Positions 26,221-34,852 are shown, counted from the first letter of the stretch. The stretch: 64,000 nt of DNA from Bacteroidia bacterium (GCA_025454955.1 JALONL010000005.1:1-64000); one strand, 5' to 3'. A program made the numbers and translations. Notes: generated by a model from the sequence alone, not told the origin.

Positions 26221-26400
26221 TTTAAGGCACTCAGGCGCTTTGTTCATAACCCCGCCTACTTATACACAGCAAAATGTTAATCAGGCTTTAGGTAAACATC
26301 AATAACCACCACAAAATCAGGCAATCAGGCAAAATGCAAGTCGATTTCCACACCTGTGGAAAACCTGCGCAGTTATTAACAACCTTTTGTGCAAAGCAAA

Positions 26401-26428
26401 GCCCGGCATTCTGTAAAGAACACCGGGC
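26401..26428 (-). terminator. Hairpin downstream of the LOG gene
   Basis: GCCCGGCATTCT pairs with AGAACACCGGGC (10 of 12) around a 4-nt loop, 21 bp after the LOG stop. The T-tract on the minus strand is weak, so efficiency is uncertain. Confidence 0.45.
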
Positions 26429-26449
26429 CGGTTTTGAAAAACTGTTAAA

Positions 26450-27157
26450 TTAAAAATTGGGTTTCAGCAGGTAACGCTCGTAGAAACTGTTGATGATGTG
26501 TACCGCTTCATCGGCCGTATCCACCACATGAAACAGGTTGAGGTCGGCCGCACTGATATTGTGCTCACGCTCAAGCAGGGTATCGCGTATCCAGTCAACC
26601 AGCCCGCTCCAGTAATTGGAACCCACCAGCACCACCGGGAAATTGGCAATTTTGGATGTCTGCACCAGCGTTAACGCCTCAAACAACTCGTCGAGTGTCC
26701 CGAAACCGCCCGGCATACCGATAAATCCCTGCGAATATTTCAGGAATATGGTTTTGCGCACAAAGAAGTAGTCGAAATTGATACTCTTGTCGGGATCCAC
26801 ATAAATATTGCCCGATTGCTCGAAAGGCAGGCGGATATTGAGTCCTACCGATTTTCCGCCACCTGCTTTGGCTCCTTTGTTTGCGGCTTCCATAATGCCG
26901 GGGCCACCACCTGTAATTACACCATAGCCTTCGCGGCAAAGCTTTTCGGCAATTTCTTCGGTGAGTTTGTAATACGGATTATCGGGCTTGGTGCGGGCCG
27001 ATCCGAAAATGGATACACAGGGGCCTATGCGCGACATTTTCTCAAATCCTTCCACAAATTCCGACATGATTTTGAAAATGAGCCAGGAATCGCCTGATTT
27101 GATTTCGTGCCAGTCTTTTTCTGCAAAAGCACGTCTGATTCTTTCTTCGTTAGTCAT
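26450..27157 (-). CDS. LOG family protein (nucleoside 5'-monophosphate phosphoribohydrolase type)
   Basis: This 235-residue protein has the LOG Rossmann fold with both signature motifs: GGGPGIMEAANKGA and PGGFGTLDELFE. Family members cleave the N-glycosidic bond of nucleoside 5'-monophosphates, including cytokinin precursors. In most bacteria the physiological substrate is unsettled, and the Lysine decarboxylase label often given is an old error. The gene appears to stand alone between its own hairpin and a 240-bp gap. Assignment to the family is firm; the substrate is not. Confidence 0.92.
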   Translation of the reverse strand: MTNEERIRRAFAEKDWHEIKSGDSWLIFKIMSEFVEGFEKMSRIGPCVSIFGSARTKPDNPYYKLTEEIAEKLCREGYGVITGGGPGIMEAANKGAKAGGGKSVGLNIRLPFEQSGNIYVDPDKSINFDYFFVRKTIFLKYSQGFIGMPGGFGTLDELFEALTLVQTSKIANFPVVLVGSNYWSGLVDWIRDTLLEREHNISAADLNLFHVVDTADEAVHIINSFYERYLLKPNF

Positions 27158-27331
27158 AATAACAAATTCTTAATGATAAAATCTCTACAGATTCTCATCT
27201 GATGCTGCAATATACGTACCGTTTACGAAAACGGGATTAAATGAGGGCCTGTCGGTTATTGAACGTTTCAAAGGACGAAAAGTTGCAGGCGCACAATATC
27301 GTCCTGTTTCTGAATTTCCGGCAGGTGGATA

Positions 27332-27362
27332 TTTGGTTATCAGGCCAATGGCATTATATTTG
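27332..27362 (+). promoter_or_regulatory. Canonical Bacteroidota promoter for the low-complexity secreted protein
   Basis: TTTG at 27332-27335, exactly 19 bp, then TATATTTG at 27355-27362. Transcription would start about 27368, giving a leader of about 28 nt before the ATG at 27397. This is one of the cleanest promoters in the window. Confidence 0.75.
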
Positions 27363-27396
27363 TTCATCACACGCATATCCAACACATCTCACCACC

Positions 27397-27888
27397 ATGA
27401 AAAACCTGCTTTTCCTGTTCTTCCTGCTTGCCGGATTAGGTTTTGCCACCTCCGCACAGGCGCAGAACGATAAAAACAAACCTGCCGATAAAAAGAAATC
27501 GCAGAATGCTTCTTCTCAGCGCGGCAGCAGCGGTGACAACGGCGGCAAAGCCGAAATATCGGTAGATGAAACGGGCTCTCCCGGAAATAAAAACAAAAAC
27601 GCATCCGATACCACCACCACCAAGCCCCGCAAAAAACAACGCGGTAAGGGCAAAACAACATCGGCAGAACGCAGCCAGGCAGCTAAAAAACAATCAGCAG
27701 CCCCGCCCGCACAATCGGCTCCCGCGCCTGCTTCCTCTCCTGCACCGCCGGCTCCCGGATCAGGACAAATTTCGGTTGACGAGCCCGGAATGCCGGGAAG
27801 CAGCGGCAACAAACAAAACGCATCGGGCAATACCAATCCGCCTCCGGCGCAGCCGGCTCCGCCCGCTACCACGCCCAAAGAAAATTAA
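27397..27888 (+). CDS. Secreted low-complexity protein with duplicated ISVDExGxPG motif
   Basis: This 163-residue protein has a signal peptide (MKNLLFLFFLLAGLGFATSAQAQ) and a mature part made of Lys, Asn, Ser, Pro, Ala and Gln. Two related units stand out: AEISVDETGSPGNKNKN and GQISVDEPGMPGSSGNKQN, separated by a basic stretch (KPRKKQRGKGK) and a Pro/Ala run. It is probably an extracellular or periplasmic disordered protein. The start at 27397 follows a strong promoter; an upstream in-frame ATG at 27241 would remove the signal peptide from the N terminus. No family is recognised. Confidence 0.7.
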   Translation: MKNLLFLFFLLAGLGFATSAQAQNDKNKPADKKKSQNASSQRGSSGDNGGKAEISVDETGSPGNKNKNASDTTTTKPRKKQRGKGKTTSAERSQAAKKQSAAPPAQSAPAPASSPAPPAPGSGQISVDEPGMPGSSGNKQNASGNTNPPPAQPAPPATTPKEN

Positions 27889-27909
27889 CATACTCTTTAC
27901 TATTGAACG

Positions 27910-27938
27910 GCCACATTATGTTTGATGTGGCTTTTTTT
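27910..27938 (+). terminator. Rho-independent terminator
   Basis: GCCACAT pairs with ATGTGGC around an 8-nt loop and runs into seven T. It ends the transcript of the low-complexity secreted protein 22 bp after its stop. Confidence 0.85.
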
Positions 27939-27971
27939 ATTCCGTATAATTGCCTTATTTAATTTGAATAT

Positions 27972-29354
27972 ATGAATAGAAAAGAAGCCTTGAAGAGACT
28001 GGCCTGGGGTGTTCCTGCCGGTTTGTTGTTTCCGCATTTGTTTTCATCGTGCAAGGAAAAAGAATTGCTCGACGGACAAACTTATAACGGCCGTGTAATT
28101 ATAGTAGGTGCCGGTGCTGCCGGTTTGTATGCCGCTTATCTCCTGCATCAGCGCGGGGCCGATGTAACCCTGCTCGAAGCAGATACTGTATATGGCGGCC
28201 GTGTGAGGCCACTTACGGGTTTCAGCGATTTTACCATTGAACTGGGAGCCGAAGAAATTCATGGTCAACGCTCGCTGTGGTACGATATGGTACAAAACTC
28301 GGGAGCAGAGTTTGCAACCGGCGAAGAGGAAGATTATATCCGCCTCGACGGACAACTCCGCGCTTTCGGCGATGTGGAAAATGACCCCGATGTAAAGCGC
28401 GTGGAAGAAATTGCCGACGGCGTGGAAGATTACAACGGAGCCGACATTACTGCCGAACAATATCTACAGCAGAGTGGCATTCCGCAGCGGGTTATGCACT
28501 ATGCCAATGCCGTGCTCGGCAACGAATTTGCCACCAGCAGCAACCGCCTCGGCATTAAAGGTGTGGCCGATGGCGATAAGGAATGGACTGCCGGCAACAA
28601 AAACATACTCGTGCGCAACCGCTCTTTCCTCTCCATTATCGAAAGCGTGGTGCAGCCTGTAATCAGCAAAATACGCTTCAACACACGCGTGGTAAACATC
28701 AGCTACGGCGCTTCCACCATTACACTCACCGACCAGAACGGCGCCACCTACACCGCCGACAAAGTAATTGTAGCCGTACCGCTCACCATTCTGCGCGACG
28801 GCGATATTGTGTTCAATCCTCCGCTCGAACAGGCCAAAGCTGCCGCATTCTCACGCATTGGCATGGGCGCAGGCATGAAAGTAATTCTAAAATTCGCCAA
28901 CCGTTTCTGGCCTGCCGATACCGGCTCTATTTACGGCGACGGCGTTGTACCCGAATACTGGTCAACCGGCGGCGGCGGACGCAGTGCGGCCAACAACATA
29001 CTCACCGCATTTGTACACGGCGAAAAGGCCGAGTTCCTGATTGCGCAGGGCAACAACTTAGTGAATACCATTGTGCAGGATCTCGACACTATATTTGGCG
29101 CAGGCGTGGCCTCCGGTTCGCTCCAGGGTTCGCACATCATGAACTGGACTGCCGAGCCACATATTCGCGGCGCATACTCCTACCCCATTCCCGGCGGCGA
29201 CGGTGCGCGCGAACTGATTGCAGCTCCCGTGGCCAATAAAATTTTCTTTGCCGGAGAAGCCACGCATACTGCCGGGCATTTTGGCACACTTCACGGCGCA
29301 CTCGAAACCGGACTTCGCGCTGCCACCGAAATCCTCAAATCGGCACAGCAATGA
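27972..29354 (+). CDS. FAD-dependent flavin monoamine oxidase-like lipoprotein
   Basis: This 460-residue flavoprotein has the dinucleotide-binding motif VIIVGAGAAGLYAAYLL near residue 42, followed by the GGR step (VYGGRVRPL). It ends with the FAD-contacting FFAGEATHTAGHFGTLHGA, typical of the flavin-containing amine oxidase family. The N terminus is a signal with the lipobox LFSSC (Cys at 26), preceded by NRKEALKRLAWG, so it is probably a periplasmic lipoprotein oxidase. Substrate is unknown. The stop overlaps the next ATG (ATGA), which couples it to a barrel-like protein. Confidence 0.87.
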   Translation: MNRKEALKRLAWGVPAGLLFPHLFSSCKEKELLDGQTYNGRVIIVGAGAAGLYAAYLLHQRGADVTLLEADTVYGGRVRPLTGFSDFTIELGAEEIHGQRSLWYDMVQNSGAEFATGEEEDYIRLDGQLRAFGDVENDPDVKRVEEIADGVEDYNGADITAEQYLQQSGIPQRVMHYANAVLGNEFATSSNRLGIKGVADGDKEWTAGNKNILVRNRSFLSIIESVVQPVISKIRFNTRVVNISYGASTITLTDQNGATYTADKVIVAVPLTILRDGDIVFNPPLEQAKAAAFSRIGMGAGMKVILKFANRFWPADTGSIYGDGVVPEYWSTGGGGRSAANNILTAFVHGEKAEFLIAQGNNLVNTIVQDLDTIFGAGVASGSLQGSHIMNWTAEPHIRGAYSYPIPGGDGARELIAAPVANKIFFAGEATHTAGHFGTLHGALETGLRAATEILKSAQQ

Positions 29355-30052
29355 GGAAGTTACTGGTAATTGTTTTTGCCTTTGCCTACGTTGGCCTTGC
29401 CGCGCAACACGGATTTTTCGCCTCTGCCTCGGGCCGTTACATGATGGCCGACGAATGGGACGAAATTGTGCGCACCTACAATTTCTCGCGCCCCAATGTG
29501 GAAGAAAAAATGCGCCTGTTCAGTTTCGGGTGGAATGCCGAGGCTGGCTACTTCCGGCAAATAAAGCCACGTTTCGGATGCTTTGGCACATTGGGCTTTC
29601 ACCGCACCACTTCTCAGGCGTACTCATCGGCTGCACATACCGGCGGCAGCGAATATCAGTTGCGCGCCAGCATTAATTGCCTCACAGCCGATGCAGGTGT
29701 GCGTATTGTGCCGTTTAAGCAAACAATTCTCTCGTCGGTTTTTGTCGACGTGTCGCCCGGCTTTGCCTTGCTTATGCCGCGTGTAAAACTGAATGGCGAA
29801 CGCGAAGAAGTGGCCGAAGACGAAATTTACCGGCCATTCTCACCTGCCTTTCGCATGATGGCCGGTGTGGGTACACAATTTAACGTTAATGCACGCTGGG
29901 TCATTTGCCCGTTTTTCAGAACCGAATATTTTGTGGGTGCCGAACTTACCGACTTTGCCGGAATGGTCACCGGCTCGTACCTGCCCGATCTCGACGATGA
30001 AAGTCCGGTGCTGACTTTTCAACTGGGCTTGCAGCTAAGAATGTCGAAGTAA
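29351..30052 (+). CDS. Outer-membrane beta-barrel-like protein of unknown function
   Basis: This 233-residue protein has a signal peptide (MRKLLVIVFAFAYVGLAAQ) and alternating aromatic/polar beta strands (for example FSFGWNAEAGYFRQI and FRTEYFVGAEL). It ends in VLTFQLGLQLRMSK, the pattern of small outer-membrane barrels. Its ATG overlaps the amine oxidase stop by 4 bp, so the two are co-translated and may act together at the envelope. No specific family is recognised. Confidence 0.7.
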   Translation: MRKLLVIVFAFAYVGLAAQHGFFASASGRYMMADEWDEIVRTYNFSRPNVEEKMRLFSFGWNAEAGYFRQIKPRFGCFGTLGFHRTTSQAYSSAAHTGGSEYQLRASINCLTADAGVRIVPFKQTILSSVFVDVSPGFALLMPRVKLNGEREEVAEDEIYRPFSPAFRMMAGVGTQFNVNARWVICPFFRTEYFVGAELTDFAGMVTGSYLPDLDDESPVLTFQLGLQLRMSK

Positions 30053-30056
30053 ACAA

Positions 30057-30086
30057 AAAAGAGGCACCGGTTGATGTGCCTCTTTT
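30057..30086. terminator. Bidirectional terminator between convergent genes
   Basis: AAAAGAGGCAC pairs with GTGCCTCTTTT around an 8-nt loop. A-run and T-run flank it on both sides, between the barrel gene (ends 30052) and saccharopine dehydrogenase (ends 30105). Confidence 0.85.
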
Positions 30087-30104
30087 CGTTTATTCCAAAT
30101 TGAA

Positions 30105-31427
30105 TTATTCTTTCTCTTCAAAACAAATTCCGTGTGCTTCCAACTCCTTGAGCAGCGGTTCATAAATATCGGGCGTAACCGGTACACACACACCGGTGCG
30201 TGTAAACTCGCCGCGCAGTATGCGGCGCACGGCCATAGCGGCGGGCAGGCCCACGGTTTTGGCCATGGCGGTGTGTATTTCATCATCGCCTTTTACTACG
30301 AGCGATGATTTGAGTTTGCGTGTTTGTCCGTGCAGTGTGTATTCGAAAATGTGCTGCATCACAATCATGTCTTTATCGCCGGGGCGGAGCAGCCATTTTT
30401 GTTCGAGCAGTTGCTGTAGAATTTGTGCCGGACTGGCTTCGTGGAGCGGAATTTTTTCGTTGCCCAGAATGCCTGTCCAGGCCACCATCTCTATTTCTTC
30501 GCTTTGCGGGGTGGTGTGCATAAATGCGGCCACACGTTCGCGCAGGCTTCCGCTGCCGGGCGGGAGAAATGCTTCGATAAATTGTGCGTAGGTTAACTCT
30601 GAGGCATTGTGAATTTTCCAGCCGTCGTCGGTAATGCCGAGCTGTACAAATACATTCCACGCCTTGCAGTAGCCCGGCATACGCAGCGTGCCGCGCAGCA
30701 GGGTGGGAATTTCATCAATGCCATACACACTGCGGTACGAAAGCGAATCGCGGTTGGCGTAGGCATCAAAACGGCCGTGGCCTTCCACCTCAATGCTTGT
30801 GGCGTTGCCAAAAAGACGGCTGTAGGGCAAATATTTGTAGTTGCCGTTTTCGATGTATTGCGCGGTGCCCTGTCCGGCCAGAATTACATTGCGCGGATTC
30901 CACGAAAACTTATAGCCCCAGGGATTGTCGTTCGACTCGGGCGCGACAAGTCCGCCGCAGTAGGAGTAAAATGCGTGCAACGTGCCGCCTTCGTGCCTGA
31001 TGCGGTCGATAATCTGCATCGCCGAGATATGATCGATACCCGGATCAAGCCCGATTTCGTTAAGGAGTACAATGCCATTTTTCACCGCCTCATTGTGCAG
31101 CGCCCGCATTTCGTCTGATACGTAGGAAGCTGTAACAAGATGTTTTCCAAGCCGCACACAATCGCGCGCCACGGCGCCGTGCATAAATGCGGGAAGCATG
31201 GAAACCACCAGATCGGCCGCCGCAATTTCGGCCTCGCGCTGTTCGGCGTTGTTTATGTCGAAACCAAAGCCGGTGCCGCGCTCGAAACCGATTACTTTCT
31301 GCACAGCGGCCGCTCCGTTCATATCGCCCACACGAATCTGCCAGTTTTCGGCGGCAGCGTGTTGCAACAGGTAGGCAATTAACGACGACGATGAACGTCC
31401 GGCTCCAATAACAAGTATATGTTTCAT
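30105..31427 (-). CDS. Saccharopine dehydrogenase family protein
   Basis: This 440-residue protein starts with a Rossmann motif (HILVIGAGRSSSSLIAYLL), followed by GDMNG and the saccharopine dehydrogenase C-terminal domain (GLDPGIDHISAMQIID; YSYCGGLVAPESNDNPWGYKFSW). It resembles the glutamate-forming, LYS9-type enzyme, which in Bacteroidota takes part in lysine catabolism. The reverse enzyme is not nearby. The frame is open 27 nt upstream, but the ATG at 31427 fits the nucleotide-binding strand. A -7 promoter element lies 16 nt upstream. Confidence 0.9.
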   Translation of the reverse strand: MKHILVIGAGRSSSSLIAYLLQHAAAENWQIRVGDMNGAAAVQKVIGFERGTGFGFDINNAEQREAEIAAADLVVSMLPAFMHGAVARDCVRLGKHLVTASYVSDEMRALHNEAVKNGIVLLNEIGLDPGIDHISAMQIIDRIRHEGGTLHAFYSYCGGLVAPESNDNPWGYKFSWNPRNVILAGQGTAQYIENGNYKYLPYSRLFGNATSIEVEGHGRFDAYANRDSLSYRSVYGIDEIPTLLRGTLRMPGYCKAWNVFVQLGITDDGWKIHNASELTYAQFIEAFLPPGSGSLRERVAAFMHTTPQSEEIEMVAWTGILGNEKIPLHEASPAQILQQLLEQKWLLRPGDKDMIVMQHIFEYTLHGQTRKLKSSLVVKGDDEIHTAMAKTVGLPAAMAVRRILRGEFTRTGVCVPVTPDIYEPLLKELEAHGICFEEKE

Positions 31428-31443
31428 AATTCGGAATTGCCCG

Positions 31444-31451
31444 CAAAGGTA
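31444..31451 (-). promoter_or_regulatory. Putative -7 promoter element for saccharopine dehydrogenase
   Basis: TACCTTTG on the minus strand fits TAnnTTTG exactly and ends 16 nt before the ATG. The -33 element is unclear. Confidence 0.45.
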
Positions 31452-31632
31452 CAATATCGCATCGTTTTGTATTCAATTCATGAGCCGCGTCTTGATTCAC
31501 CGGCCATTCCGGATTCCTTCAGTTGTTACTGTATATATCGCTCAGCCACCTGCATAACATAGTAAACGGCCTGTACTTGTGGCAAATAATGAGATGTCGC
31601 TTATTTTCCATGAATAAACATTATTGATTTTT

Positions 31633-31640
31633 TATTTTTG
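31633..31640 (+). promoter_or_regulatory. Putative -7 promoter element for the MBOAT gene
   Basis: TATTTTTG fits TAnnTTTG exactly, 85 nt before the MBOAT ATG. The remainder of the 298-bp gap (31428-31725) shows no gene. Confidence 0.4.
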
Positions 31641-31725
31641 CAGGCCTTCCTGTTGTGTGCCTGCATTATCAGGTGCAGACAAACAATATTAAAATCATTT
31701 ACTCCGAAAACTGCCCTTCTGCCCA

Positions 31726-33162
31726 ATGCTGTTTAACTCGGCCGAATTTTTACTTTTTCTGCCTGTTGTGTTTGTTCTTTATTGGTTTGTTTTTTCCCAA
31801 AAACTAACCTGGCAAAACATACTCATACTCACCGCCAGCTATTTCTTTTATGGCTGGTGGAGCTGGAAATTCATGGCACTGCTTATGCTGAGCACGCTGG
31901 TTGATTATCTCTACGGGTTTGGTGTGGCCTCTGAAAACCGGAAACGGGCAAAGTTGTTTTTATGGCTCAGTATTATTAACAACCTGGGCATACTGTTCGT
32001 TTTTAAATATTACAATTTTTTCGCTGTCGAATTCCAGCAGTTATGCGAATTGTTTGGCTGGCATGTAAGTCCTGTTTTGCTGGAAATAGGCTTACCCATA
32101 GGCATTTCGTTTTATACGTTTCACGGAATGTCGTATGTATTCGACATTTACCGCAAATTGCAGCAGCCGGTTCGTAATTTTGTGGATTATGCCGTTTTCG
32201 TGAGTTTCTTTCCACTGCTGGTGGCCGGACCAATTGAACGTGCCAATCATTTGCTGCCGCAGGTTCAGCGCAAGCGAACATTTAATTATGCGCAGGCTGT
32301 GGAGGGTTGCAGGCTTATTTTGTGGGGGATGTTTAAGAAGGTATTTATTGCCGATAATCTGGCACCGATTGCCGATCAGATTTTCGGGCAATACTCCGAT
32401 CTCAACGCGGCAACCCTTGTGCTGGGTGCGCTGGCATTCAGTTTTCAGATTTACGGCGATTTCAGCGGGTACTCCGATATTGCACTGGGTACAGCCAAGC
32501 TTTTTGGGTTTGAACTGCTGAGCAATTTCCGCTTCCCTTATTTTTCGCGCGACATCAGCGAGTTTTGGCGACGCTGGCATATTTCGCTTTCATCGTGGTT
32601 CCGCGATTACCTCTATATCCCGCTGGGCGGATCGCGCAACGGTAAACTGATTGCGCTTCGCAATACGCTTATCATTTTTCTGGTTAGCGGATTCTGGCAC
32701 GGGGCAAGCTGGAACTTCATTGTCTGGGGTGCCTTGCATGCCCTTGCATTTATGCCGCTGCTGCTGCTGAACAGAAACCGGAAATACACCACAGAAATTG
32801 TGGCAGCGCAACGCACACTGCCCACGGGCAAAGAGTTTGTACAAATGATTGCCACATTTTGCGTTGTCACTTTTGCGTGGATTTATTTCCGTGCGCCTGA
32901 TCTGCTTGCAGCCAACAGTTACATTAGTCATATTTTGTATGGCTTTCTTCAAAATCCGCTTGAGTTGCCCACTTTCGGACGTACGGCCTTCATTTACATA
33001 GGCATACTGCTGGTTTGCGACTGGTGGCTGCGACACGATGAACGTAAGTTGCGTACGCCGAAACGGTTTGCTCCGCTGATTTATATTATTATGGCACTGA
33101 TTGTGATTTACAATCTGTTTGGTGCCGACGAATCAAGTTCATTTATCTACTTCGAATTCTGA
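31726..33162 (+). CDS. MBOAT family O-acyltransferase (AlgI-like)
   Basis: This 478-residue multi-spanning membrane protein belongs to the MBOAT family. It has the family motifs FWRRWHISLSSWFRDYLYIPLGG and SGFWHGASWNFIVWGALHA, the latter carrying the active-site His. Members move acyl groups from the cytoplasm to extracellular glycans or other acceptors, as AlgI does for alginate and DltB for teichoic acid. The next gene, starting on the last base of the stop codon, is an SGNH-like partner, the arrangement expected for a two-protein acetylation system. The acceptor glycan is not known. Confidence 0.93.
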   Translation: MLFNSAEFLLFLPVVFVLYWFVFSQKLTWQNILILTASYFFYGWWSWKFMALLMLSTLVDYLYGFGVASENRKRAKLFLWLSIINNLGILFVFKYYNFFAVEFQQLCELFGWHVSPVLLEIGLPIGISFYTFHGMSYVFDIYRKLQQPVRNFVDYAVFVSFFPLLVAGPIERANHLLPQVQRKRTFNYAQAVEGCRLILWGMFKKVFIADNLAPIADQIFGQYSDLNAATLVLGALAFSFQIYGDFSGYSDIALGTAKLFGFELLSNFRFPYFSRDISEFWRRWHISLSSWFRDYLYIPLGGSRNGKLIALRNTLIIFLVSGFWHGASWNFIVWGALHALAFMPLLLLNRNRKYTTEIVAAQRTLPTGKEFVQMIATFCVVTFAWIYFRAPDLLAANSYISHILYGFLQNPLELPTFGRTAFIYIGILLVCDWWLRHDERKLRTPKRFAPLIYIIMALIVIYNLFGADESSSFIYFEF

Positions 33163-34058
33163 TGGTTTCTTTCGTGAAAAAACTGGGCCGCTACCTGCTA
33201 TATGCATTTTTTGCATGGAGCATTGTGCTGTTGGCAAGTATGGCGTATGTAAAATTCAGCACCAGCCCGTATGTATATACTGCCACACAAAAGCCTGTAA
33301 AACAAACAGACATTCTCATTTTTGGCAATTCGCGGGCCGAAAGTGCCATTAACGATAAATTGCTCCCACCGAAATTTCACAACGTGGCCAGTTCGGGCGA
33401 AGCCTTGTTTTACAGCACAATTAAAGCCCGCGCTATTCTCGAAAAATACGGGAATGATACAGTCATTATTGAGTTTACCAATAATTCGCTCACCACTATT
33501 AAATGGGTGCTGGACGATGACCGGCTTTACACTGAATACCAGGAAAGCTTTACGCGTATGCAACTGCACGAACATCTTTTCTTACTGCGCCACAAACCGG
33601 CCAAGGCAGCGAAAACCATGCTGGCCATGTCGCCGCTGCGCATCCTTAAAACTTACAGGCTGGTAGATGGCAGCTACAAAAAACTTCAACGTAACAACCT
33701 CATCAACCCCGACACCGCTGATAACTCCACTAAACCACAAACCCGCTACGATGAATCAACCGAGCTGGCCAATTTTGACGCACTGAAAAATCTTATCACC
33801 GCTTTTCCTCACACTCATTTTATCATTACCCGAACGCCCCTGCATCATACCTATATATTACGCAACGAGGAAACTTTTTTACTACGTGCGCACCAACTCG
33901 ACCAGTTGCCCAACTGCACTTTCATCGATTTTCACCGAATCCTCCCCCGGCTTCCCGATTCCTGTTTTGCAGACATCGGCCACCTCAATCATACCGGCGC
34001 AGGTATTTACACCCCCATTTTTCTCGAAAAAATCAGAAAACCGCAGTCTGTAAACTGA
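33162..34058 (+). CDS. MBOAT partner protein with SGNH-like extracytoplasmic domain
   Basis: This 298-residue protein has one N-terminal membrane segment (LLYAFFAWSIVLLASMAYV) and a periplasmic domain. ILIFGNSRAESAI resembles the first block of SGNH hydrolases, with a candidate catalytic Ser. Near the end ADIGHLNHTGA resembles the terminal Asp-x-x-His block. DltD, AlgX and AlgJ proteins play this role beside MBOAT enzymes, accepting the acyl group and passing it to the polymer. The overlap with the MBOAT stop supports joint function. It is shorter than AlgX and lacks a recognisable carbohydrate-binding module. Confidence 0.8.
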   Translation: MVSFVKKLGRYLLYAFFAWSIVLLASMAYVKFSTSPYVYTATQKPVKQTDILIFGNSRAESAINDKLLPPKFHNVASSGEALFYSTIKARAILEKYGNDTVIIEFTNNSLTTIKWVLDDDRLYTEYQESFTRMQLHEHLFLLRHKPAKAAKTMLAMSPLRILKTYRLVDGSYKKLQRNNLINPDTADNSTKPQTRYDESTELANFDALKNLITAFPHTHFIITRTPLHHTYILRNEETFLLRAHQLDQLPNCTFIDFHRILPRLPDSCFADIGHLNHTGAGIYTPIFLEKIRKPQSVN

Positions 34059-34156
34059 TTTTCAGTCATTTTTTTCCTGTAATCCCACCTGTGTCCTAAA
34101 CTCTCCTAAAAACAAATTTAACTGCTGATAATCATTGAGTTATAAAAAAAATATGC

Positions 34157-34184
34157 TTAAATATATGTATATACATATATTTAA
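34157..34184. promoter_or_regulatory. 28-bp perfect palindrome upstream of the yceI-like gene
   Basis: A fully symmetrical AT-only sequence except for the central GTATAC (arms TTAAATATATGTAT and ATACATATATTTAA) ends 1 bp before the -7 element. That is where a repressor or activator would bind. No regulator gene is adjacent. Confidence 0.6.
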
Positions 34185-34185
34185 T

Positions 34186-34193
34186 TACCTTTG
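34186..34193 (+). promoter_or_regulatory. Putative -7 promoter element for the yceI-like gene
   Basis: TACCTTTG fits TAnnTTTG exactly, with the ATG 40 nt downstream at 34233. The usual -33 position falls inside the palindrome and has no TTTG, so an activator may be needed. Confidence 0.55.
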
Positions 34194-34232
34194 AACTGTC
34201 ATATTCAAATAATCACCCAAAAACATACGCAC

Positions 34233-34757
34233 ATGGCAACTAAATGGTCACTCGACCCCACGCACAGCGAACTTCAGTTCAAAGTTAAACACCTGATGAT
34301 TACCAATGTTACCGGCCAGATCAACGTGATTTCGGGCGAAGTGGAAGCGGAAGATGCTTCATTTAACGGAGCCCGTGTAAACTTTACTGCCGATCTGAAC
34401 TCGATCAATACCGGCAACGAACAGCGCGACGGCCACCTGAAAAGCCCTGATTTTTTTGATGCGGCGCAATATCCCGCCATTCGCTTCGAGAGTGGCAGCT
34501 ACAATGCTGCTGAGGGTAAAATTTCGGGCAATCTTACCATCCGCGACGTAACCAAGCCGGTAACGCTTGATGTGGAATTTTCGGGCACCAACAAAGATCC
34601 CTGGGGCAACCAGAAGGCGGGTTTCTCGGTATCGGGCAAAATTAACCGTACCGAATTCGGTTTGGGCTGGAATGCGGCTCTTGAAAGCGGCGGCGTGCTG
34701 GTGAGCGAAGATGTGAAGCTCAGTGCTGAGCTGCAGTTTGTGCAGTCGGCAAACTAA
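34233..34757 (+). CDS. YceI family lipocalin-like protein
   Basis: This 174-residue protein matches the YceI family, a beta-barrel that binds long isoprenoid-type lipids. Visible motifs are WSLDPTHSELQFKVKHLMI at the start, DGHLKSPDFFDAAQYP in the middle, and NRTEFGLGWNA near the end. It lacks a signal peptide, so a cytoplasmic form is likely, as is common in Bacteroidota. The ATG at 34233 fits the family start. The promoter carries a 28-bp perfect palindrome, so expression is probably controlled by a dimeric regulator, and a strong terminator follows. Confidence 0.93.
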   Translation: MATKWSLDPTHSELQFKVKHLMITNVTGQINVISGEVEAEDASFNGARVNFTADLNSINTGNEQRDGHLKSPDFFDAAQYPAIRFESGSYNAAEGKISGNLTIRDVTKPVTLDVEFSGTNKDPWGNQKAGFSVSGKINRTEFGLGWNAALESGGVLVSEDVKLSAELQFVQSAN

Positions 34758-34777
34758 AATTGCCAAAATTTATTTAG

Positions 34778-34815
34778 CCGGCCCGGAACCAATGTCTGAT
34801 TCCGGGCCGGTTTGT
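34778..34815 (+). terminator. Rho-independent terminator after the yceI-like gene
   Basis: CCGGCCCGGAA pairs perfectly with TTCCGGGCCGG around an 11-nt loop and is followed by TTTGT. Confidence 0.8.
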
Positions 34816-34839
34816 ATATGTACGATTATCAGATGCAGT

Positions 34840-34847
34840 TATCTTTG
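34840..34847 (+). promoter_or_regulatory. Putative -7 promoter element directly before the DUF423 ATG
   Basis: TATCTTTG fits TAnnTTTG exactly and ends 5 nt before the ATG at 34853. A leaderless mRNA is implied. Confidence 0.5.
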
Positions 34848-34852
34848 GCTCC

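Noticed and set aside
26401-26428. Hairpin as a plus-strand terminator
   Set aside because: No plus-strand gene ends before it; it fits the minus-strand LOG gene better.
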